From JACCQS01 sp050999295 (GTDB taxonomy: Bacteria > Actinomycetota > Actinomycetes > Mycobacteriales > Geodermatophilaceae), in the NCBI GenBank assembly GCA_050999295.1, contig JBPCPI010000260.1:1-19655 (forward strand): a DNA stretch of 19,655 bases, in the 5' to 3' direction. Below are positions 15,229 through 19,655 of this stretch, in pieces (position 1 is the stretch's first letter; the number at the start of each line of letters is the position of its first letter). A model generated the notes under the pieces. The model was given only the letters and a program-made list of their open reading frames with translations, did not search any database and was not told the origin of the DNA. A program made the position numbers and the translations under genes.

Positions 15229-15259
15229 ACGGTACGAGTTCGAGTGCACTCGAAGTCAA
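15229..15259 (-). promoter_or_regulatory. MerR-type promoter and operator of the MerR gene
   Basis: On the minus strand TTGACT (15254-15259, -35) and TACCGT (15229-15234, -10) are separated by 19 bases, the stretched spacing characteristic of MerR-controlled promoters. The spacer contains, with one base of overlap into the -35, the perfect 16-base palindrome TTCGAGTGCACTCGAA (15239-15254), a good dimer-binding site. The predicted start of transcription is at about 15221-15222, i.e. at the ATG. This fits autoregulation by the MerR protein and leaderless translation. Confidence 0.8.
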
Positions 15260-15350
15260 CGTCCGCGGAGAGCCGGAATAGTTGTCGGAGCAACAGCATT
15301 ATTGCTGCTGATCGAAGCTCCTCGGCATCGCAAAGGATCGAGCCCAGCGG

Positions 15351-15866
15351 ATGAGCGTCAGCAGCGGCATCCTGCACTCGGAGAAGAACGACTCGTGGCG
15401 TCTCCAGGGCGGTGAGGCTCACACCGAGCCGGTCCACTTCGTCCAGATGTGGGTCGTACCCGACGAGGACGGAATTCGCCCCGGGTACGAGCAGCTCGAG
15501 ATCGAGAACGATGCCTTGGCCGGTGGCTTCGTACCAGTTGCCTCCGGTATGGCCCAGTACGCCGACCGGACCGCCATCCGGATCAAGAACCGCTACGCCG
15601 CACTGCATGTGGCCCGATTGCAACCGGGCAAGAGCGCGGAACTGCCAGATGCGCCGTACCTGCATCTGTTCGTCGCCAAGGGCAGGGTCAGGCTGGAGGG
15701 AGCCGGCGACCTGGAAACCGGAGATGCGGTGCGGTTCAATGCAACCGGAGGCCAGGGCGTCACGGCCATCGAAGCTGATTTGACCCCAGCCACTCGTCCC
15801 CCCGGCTTCGCCCTACCGCCGGCAGAGATCCTGGTCTGGGAGATGCACGCCACCCTCGGCCATTGA
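15351..15866 (+). CDS. Pirin-like cupin protein, N-terminal half missing (probable remnant)
   Basis: Pirins are bicupin proteins; some oxidise quercetin, others are regulatory. This 171-residue frame matches the second half of a short pirin (usually about 230-250 residues): GILHSEKNDSW, PVHFVQMWVVPDEDGIRPGY, VPVASGM, LPDAPYLHLFVAKG, and the end EILVWEMHA. HSE supplies the last two of the usual four metal ligands, but the preceding HPHxxxE part is absent. Upstream in frame only 13 codons are open (ending AQR, which still matches the family motif AQRM) before a TGA at 15309-15311, and the 130-base gap to merR is too short for the missing half. There is no Shine-Dalgarno motif before the ATG. 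A functional single-cupin cannot be excluded. Confidence 0.72.
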   Translation: MSVSSGILHSEKNDSWRLQGGEAHTEPVHFVQMWVVPDEDGIRPGYEQLEIENDALAGGFVPVASGMAQYADRTAIRIKNRYAALHVARLQPGKSAELPDAPYLHLFVAKGRVRLEGAGDLETGDAVRFNATGGQGVTAIEADLTPATRPPGFALPPAEILVWEMHATLGH

Positions 15867-15943
15867 GACTGCACCGGCCCTAGCCGCGAGGCAAAGGGCA
15901 GACCCACCACCCGCTCGGGTTTGATCGTGACGCCGCCGGAAGT

Positions 15944-18169
15944 ATGTCGCCCGTGCTCCCCGCTCTCGGTCGATCGATCGCGCGCCGTCCGGTGCTGGTC
16001 GTGGGGGGCTGGCTGGTCCTGGCCGCTCTCGGTTTCGCGGCGGCACTCGGTGGATTCGGTGAGGGACTCTTCCCTCGGCTGAGCTCCGGCGACCCCTCCG
16101 TGCCCGGGGAGGCGCGAAACGGCCAGGACATCCTGCGAGACAACGCCGAGACCAGCGGAAACCTGACTCTGCTCGTCGATGGAGTTCCGGCGGCAGACCC
16201 ACGTCTCGTCGACCCCATCACGACGGCCCGCCAGGAACTCACCGATATCGACGGGGTGCTGCGGGTGTTCGATCCGTTGGCCGTGCCGGGCGGTGTCACT
16301 GGTCCGGCCGCGGCGGGACTGGTGCCGGAGGACGGGAACGGCCTGCTCGTCGTCGTGGACCTGAAGCCTGATCTGTCCGAAGCGGACACCGATGCCGCCC
16401 TGACGGGGGTACAGACCCGCCTCGAACAGACGGCCAGTGAGATCAGGAGTTCGGTCGAGGGAGCCCGGGCCTTGATCGGCGGGACGAGACCGTTGGTCAC
16501 CGCGATCACCGACCAGGTGTCGGACGACCTCGCGACCGGTGAAGGCATTGCTCTGCCGGTCAGCCTGCTCGTGCTGATCCTCGTCTTCGGTGGCTTCCTG
16601 GCCGCCGGCCTGCCGATTCTCGGCGCCATTGTCTCGATCGCGGTCAGCCTGCTCGGTCTACTCGGCTTTTCCTACCTGATCGATCTGGACGCCAGCGTGG
16701 TCAACGTCGTCACGGTCCTGGGTCTGGGACTGTGCATCGACTACGGACTGCTTATCGTGTCCCGCTTTCGGGAGGAACTCCGCAGGGCGCGCGGCACCGA
16801 TGGCGCCCCGGACGCGGAGCAGGTCGGGAAGGCGCTGGCCGCGACCATGGCCCGAGCCGGACGTACGGTCGCGTTCTCCGCGGTCACCGTCGGGATCAGC
16901 CTGTCCGGTCTGTTGCTCTTCACCGCCGACTTCCTGCGAGCGGTCGGCGCGGCCGGGATCAGCATCGTTGTCGTCGCCATGCTCGTCGCGTTGACGCTCG
17001 TCCCCGCGCTGCTGGTGTTGGCCGGGCCTCGGATGATCCAGCCGGGCTTGCTGCACAGAACGCCACTGCTGGGCGCCGCCGTCCGACGCTTCGGTGACGT
17101 GGCGCCTGCCGACGGGTTCTTCTCCCGGCTCGCCCGTGGCACCCAACGGCGTGCGGTCCTGGTGGTGGTCGGGGTGGTCGTCGTACTCGCGCTGCTGGCC
17201 GCACCAGTCTCCGACCTTCGGCTGCGCAACTCCGGAGTCGGGTTGCTGCCCGTGTCAGCACCGCAGCGGCAGTTCTTCGACACCCTCAGCGCGAAGTACC
17301 CAACGTCGGGTTTTCCGGTCGTACAAATCGTAGGTCGGGCCAGCCCGGCACAGATGATCGACCTGGTGGAGCAGATCACGGCCCTGGACAACTCGCTCAC
17401 TGCGGCACCACCCCGGGATGTCGGTAACGGGTACAGCGTGGTGTCCGTCTACGTGGCCGACGGGGACTCCGCCAACCCGGAGGCCCGGATGCTCGTCGAT
17501 TCCGTCCGGGTCGACCGCCCTGACTATCAGACGTGGGTCACCGGCCAGAGCGCCGGACTTGTCGATTTCATCGCCGCGATCAACGATCGTGCGCCGCTGG
17601 CCGCCGCTGTCGTTGTGCTCGCGACTTTCGTGCTGCTGTTCCTGATGACCGGCTCAATCCTGGTTCCGCTCAAGGCTCTACTGATGAACGTCGTCTCCCT
17701 GGGTGCTTCCTTCGGCGTCCTGGTGTGGGTCTTCCAATACGGGAACTTCAGTGACCTGCTCGGGTTCACACCGACCGGCGGGATCGAGACGACAATCCCA
17801 ATGTTGGTGCTGGCCTTCGGCTTCGGGCTCGCCATGGACTACGAGGTCTTTCTGCTCAGCCGGATCAAGGAGTTCCGCGATGGCGGGATGAGCAACAACG
17901 AGTCAGTCGTGGCGGGGCTGCAATCATCTGGGCGGATCATCACCTCGGCGGGCCTGATAGTCGTGCTTGTGTTCGCGGGCTTTGTCGCGGGTCAGCTGAT
18001 CATCATCAAGGAGACCGGCGTCGCGCTTGCCGTCGCAGTGGCCATTGATGCGACCCTGATCCGTTGCCTGCTGGTCCCGGCCACGATGACCTTGCTGGGC
18101 GATTGGAACTGGTGGGCGCCAAAGCCGTTGCGACGTCTGTACGCCCGCTTCGGCGTACGAGACGGATGA
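15944..18169 (+). CDS. MMPL-family (RND-type) transporter
   Basis: MMPL proteins export lipids and other hydrophobic compounds across the actinobacterial membrane using the proton gradient. The 741-residue product has the full duplicated layout: helix 1 (about 16-37), an external domain to about 195, five helices (about 202-360), helix 7 (about 402-422), a second external domain, and five helices from about 552 to 720. The proton-relay-type Asp-Tyr pairs are D266-Y267 (GLGLCIDYGLLIVSRFREE) and D632-Y633 (GFGLAMDYEVFLLSRIKEF). The start is an ATG at 15944 with only a weak GGAAG ribosome site. It stands alone on the plus strand after the pirin remnant, with no regulator or lipid-biosynthesis gene beside it, so the cargo is unknown. 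Confidence 0.93.
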   Translation: MSPVLPALGRSIARRPVLVVGGWLVLAALGFAAALGGFGEGLFPRLSSGDPSVPGEARNGQDILRDNAETSGNLTLLVDGVPAADPRLVDPITTARQELTDIDGVLRVFDPLAVPGGVTGPAAAGLVPEDGNGLLVVVDLKPDLSEADTDAALTGVQTRLEQTASEIRSSVEGARALIGGTRPLVTAITDQVSDDLATGEGIALPVSLLVLILVFGGFLAAGLPILGAIVSIAVSLLGLLGFSYLIDLDASVVNVVTVLGLGLCIDYGLLIVSRFREELRRARGTDGAPDAEQVGKALAATMARAGRTVAFSAVTVGISLSGLLLFTADFLRAVGAAGISIVVVAMLVALTLVPALLVLAGPRMIQPGLLHRTPLLGAAVRRFGDVAPADGFFSRLARGTQRRAVLVVVGVVVVLALLAAPVSDLRLRNSGVGLLPVSAPQRQFFDTLSAKYPTSGFPVVQIVGRASPAQMIDLVEQITALDNSLTAAPPRDVGNGYSVVSVYVADGDSANPEARMLVDSVRVDRPDYQTWVTGQSAGLVDFIAAINDRAPLAAAVVVLATFVLLFLMTGSILVPLKALLMNVVSLGASFGVLVWVFQYGNFSDLLGFTPTGGIETTIPMLVLAFGFGLAMDYEVFLLSRIKEFRDGGMSNNESVVAGLQSSGRIITSAGLIVVLVFAGFVAGQLIIIKETGVALAVAVAIDATLIRCLLVPATMTLLGDWNWWAPKPLRRLYARFGVRDG

Positions 18170-18208
18170 CGGGGCAACAGGCACGCAGATCAGGCACTCG
18201 TGAGCTGC

Positions 18209-18829
18209 TCAGCGGTGACCGGGCACCACTCCGGGACGAAGGCCGCAGAGCAGTTCGGTGAGCTTGCCGTCCGGCGACCGGTACATGGTGGTACGGCCAT
18301 CGGCCAGACGCACTGTCACCACGTACTGCTTTTCCTCTCGAGCAGCGGATACATCGACGATGTCGGTGGCCAGCACGTGTGTCTCACCCTCGATCCAGCT
18401 TGCGTACTCCTGGGCGGTCTTGGCACGTCGGAACAGCGGCGCTCCCGGTGTGCGAGTGATCCGGAAGCCGGCCGCCTTCTGCCGTCGAGCCTGACGCTGG
18501 TCCTCGGCGACTTGGCGCAGATTGCGCAGGGTCATCCAGGCTCGCCAAACATTCAGCGCGACGACGAGGACGAGCAACGCCAAGACCGGCAGCAGCTGCA
18601 CCACCAGTGGAAGGCCTTCGATCCGGCTCAACAGCCAGGAAACCAGCCAGACCAAGCCAAGCCCGCCGACAACGGCTCCCGCGACCAGCAGTGCCTTTCT
18701 CCGGTTCGCTCTGGTATCGGCGAGCGTCCGAGCGAACCCGGGAACCTCCACCCAGCCGTCATCGAACACCGACAGTAGATGCCATTCTTCGGCTCCGGTC
18801 TGCGCCGCCACCCATCCACACCTGGACAC
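18209..18829 (-). CDS. Membrane protein with two helices, unknown function
   Basis: The 206-residue product has an N-terminal cytoplasmic or external part of about 45 residues, two adjacent hydrophobic segments (about 45-68 and 75-96), then a basic linker (NLRQVAEDQRQARRQKAA) and a C-terminal domain ending near PGVVPGHR with strands such as EKQYVVTVRLADGRTTMYRS. I do not recognise the family. The GTG at 18829 is chosen because TGAGGAG (18837-18843) lies 7 bases upstream as an excellent ribosome site. A GTG five codons further up (18844) is in frame but would include that site within the coding sequence. It converges on the MMPL gene and lies 128 bases downstream of an acyl-CoA dehydrogenase. 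Confidence 0.78.
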   Translation of the reverse strand: MSRCGWVAAQTGAEEWHLLSVFDDGWVEVPGFARTLADTRANRRKALLVAGAVVGGLGLVWLVSWLLSRIEGLPLVVQLLPVLALLVLVVALNVWRAWMTLRNLRQVAEDQRQARRQKAAGFRITRTPGAPLFRRAKTAQEYASWIEGETHVLATDIVDVSAAREEKQYVVTVRLADGRTTMYRSPDGKLTELLCGLRPGVVPGHR

Positions 18830-18899
18830 GTAGTAGCTCCTCACCCGCCGATGCCGGCCGATTCTGAACGATCTCAGGTCTGACGCGAGCCGAACCCAG

Positions 18900-18926
18900 C
18901 CGGATCCGACGAAGCTCCGTCGCCGG
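18900..18926. terminator. Possible terminator after the acyl-CoA dehydrogenase gene
   Basis: CGACG (18907-18911) and CGTCG (18918-18922) form a stem around AAGCTC, extended after a small bulge by CCGG (18900-18903) and CCGG (18923-18926). It lies about 30 bases beyond the dehydrogenase stop; directly after the stop there is also the palindrome GCCGTACGGC (18948-18957). There is no U-run, so this is only a candidate. Confidence 0.3.
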
Positions 18927-18957
18927 CAAACCTTGGTAGACAGGTGCGCCGTACGGC

Positions 18958-19655
18958 TTATGCCTTCTTGCGGTACTCCTTGAGCAGTCCGCGGCTGATG
19001 ATCATTTTCTGGATCTCGCTGGTGCCCTCGCCGATCAGCAGGAACGGCGCCTCGCGCATCAGCCGCTCTATCTCGTACTCCTTGGAGTAGCCGTAACCAC
19101 CATGGATGCGGAACGAATCCTGAGTCACCTCGTTGCAGTACTCGCTGGCCAACAGCTTTGCCATCCCGGCCTCGACATCGTTGCGGGCACCGGAGTCCTT
19201 GAGCCGTGCGGCATTGACCATCATGGTGTGGGCTGCCTCGATCTTGGTGGCCATTTCGGCCAGCTTGAAGGCGATCGCCTGGTGCTCGGCGATCGGCTTG
19301 CCGAAGGTCTCCCGCGTCTGGGCGTAGTCGATGGCCAGCTCGAAGGCACGGATCGCGACGCCGCAGCCGCGCGCGGCGACGTTGACCCGGCCGACCTCGA
19401 CACCGTCCATCATCTGATAGAAACCGCGACCCGGCTCGCCGCCGAGGATCGCATCCGCACCGATCCGGAACCCGTCGAAGACCGCGTCGGTGGAGTCGAT
19501 TCCCTTGTAGCCCATCTTCTCGATCCGTCCAGGTATCGAAAAGCCCGGCCGTACCTCCCCCAGCCCTGGCTCCTTGTCCACCAGGAACGTCGTCAGGTTC
19601 TTGTACGGCGAGTCGCCGCCCTCGTCGGTCTTCATCAAGAAGGCGACCAGGGTGG
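18958..19655 (-). CDS. Acyl-CoA dehydrogenase (C-terminal part; gene runs off the window)
   Basis: Acyl-CoA dehydrogenases are FAD enzymes that introduce the alpha,beta double bond in fatty-acyl-CoA or branched-chain acyl-CoA degradation. About 232 C-terminal residues are inside the window. They cover the end of the middle beta domain (IPGRIEKMGYKGIDSTDAVFDG, quoted in parts: EKMGYKGIDST) and the whole C-terminal helical domain (GVEVGRVNVAARGCGVAI, YAQTRETFGKPIAEHQAI, RIHGGYGYSKEYEIERLMRE). The catalytic glutamate is expected in IGEGTSEIQKMIISR. The stop is TAA at 18958-18960. The nearest family match by feel is a short-chain or glutaryl/butyryl-type enzyme, but substrate cannot be told from this part. 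Confidence 0.95.
   Translation of the reverse strand, partial: TLVAFLMKTDEGGDSPYKNLTTFLVDKEPGLGEVRPGFSIPGRIEKMGYKGIDSTDAVFDGFRIGADAILGGEPGRGFYQMMDGVEVGRVNVAARGCGVAIRAFELAIDYAQTRETFGKPIAEHQAIAFKLAEMATKIEAAHTMMVNAARLKDSGARNDVEAGMAKLLASEYCNEVTQDSFRIHGGYGYSKEYEIERLMREAPFLLIGEGTSEIQKMIISRGLLKEYRKKA

Noticed and set aside
15222..15665. Long upstream extension of the MerR reading frame on the minus strand (another 148 codons)
   Set aside because: It is the antisense shadow of the pirin-like gene; the MerR domain, the promoter at 15229-15259 and the ATG at 15221 fix the real start.

Overview
This window is a GC-rich piece of an actinobacterial chromosome (Actinomycetota). The evidence is the prfB-ftsE-ftsX order, an actinobacterial-type Tad pilus operon with a GDVPGWV-type pilin, a SigE-family small sigma factor, an MMPL transporter, frequent GTG starts and tightly overlapping GTGA/TGATG gene junctions. 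I cannot name the genus from the sequence. There is no rRNA, tRNA, CRISPR array, insertion sequence or prophage, and no gene-free stretch longer than about 180 bases.

Layout. 1-2906 (minus): a PadR-type regulator, prfB (release factor 2), ftsE and the 5' part of ftsX. 3086-4840 (plus): a lipoprotein with a CWB2-like region and a conserved C-terminal domain of unknown function. It converges, across a perfect long hairpin, on a lipoprotein of the glycoside hydrolase 3 / NagZ-like family (4938-6161, minus). 6332-6802 (plus): a small four-helix membrane protein. 6864-11188 (minus): a compact six-gene Tad operon (tadA, tadB, tadC, Flp-like pilin, two TadE-like pseudopilins). Divergent from it, 11364-13273 (plus): a SigE-family sigma factor translationally coupled to a single-pass membrane protein that is probably its regulator.

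13305-15221 (minus): a MerR-family regulator followed by an aldo/keto reductase that is fused in frame to a DUF2277 domain. The MerR gene has a textbook MerR-type promoter (19-bp spacer over a perfect 16-bp palindrome) placed so that its transcript would be leaderless. A very stable 70-nt hairpin separates it from the reductase. 15351-15866 (plus): a pirin-like protein that has lost its N-terminal half. 15944-18169 (plus): an MMPL family transporter. 18209-18829 (minus): a two-helix membrane protein. 18958-19655 (minus): the 3' two-thirds or so of an acyl-CoA dehydrogenase gene that runs off the window.

How the genes work together. FtsE/FtsX couple septal peptidoglycan hydrolysis to division. 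The two lipoproteins on either side of 4.9 kb are both predicted at the outer face of the membrane and may act in the cell wall. The Tad genes should build a thin Flp pilus or related secretion apparatus. The MerR-reductase unit looks like an autoregulated stress or electrophile-response module. The most interesting things are in 13.3-15.9 kb: the reductase-DUF2277 fusion, the MerR promoter, the 70-nt hairpin and the decapitated pirin gene next to it. I did not find a convincing wholly new multi-gene system.
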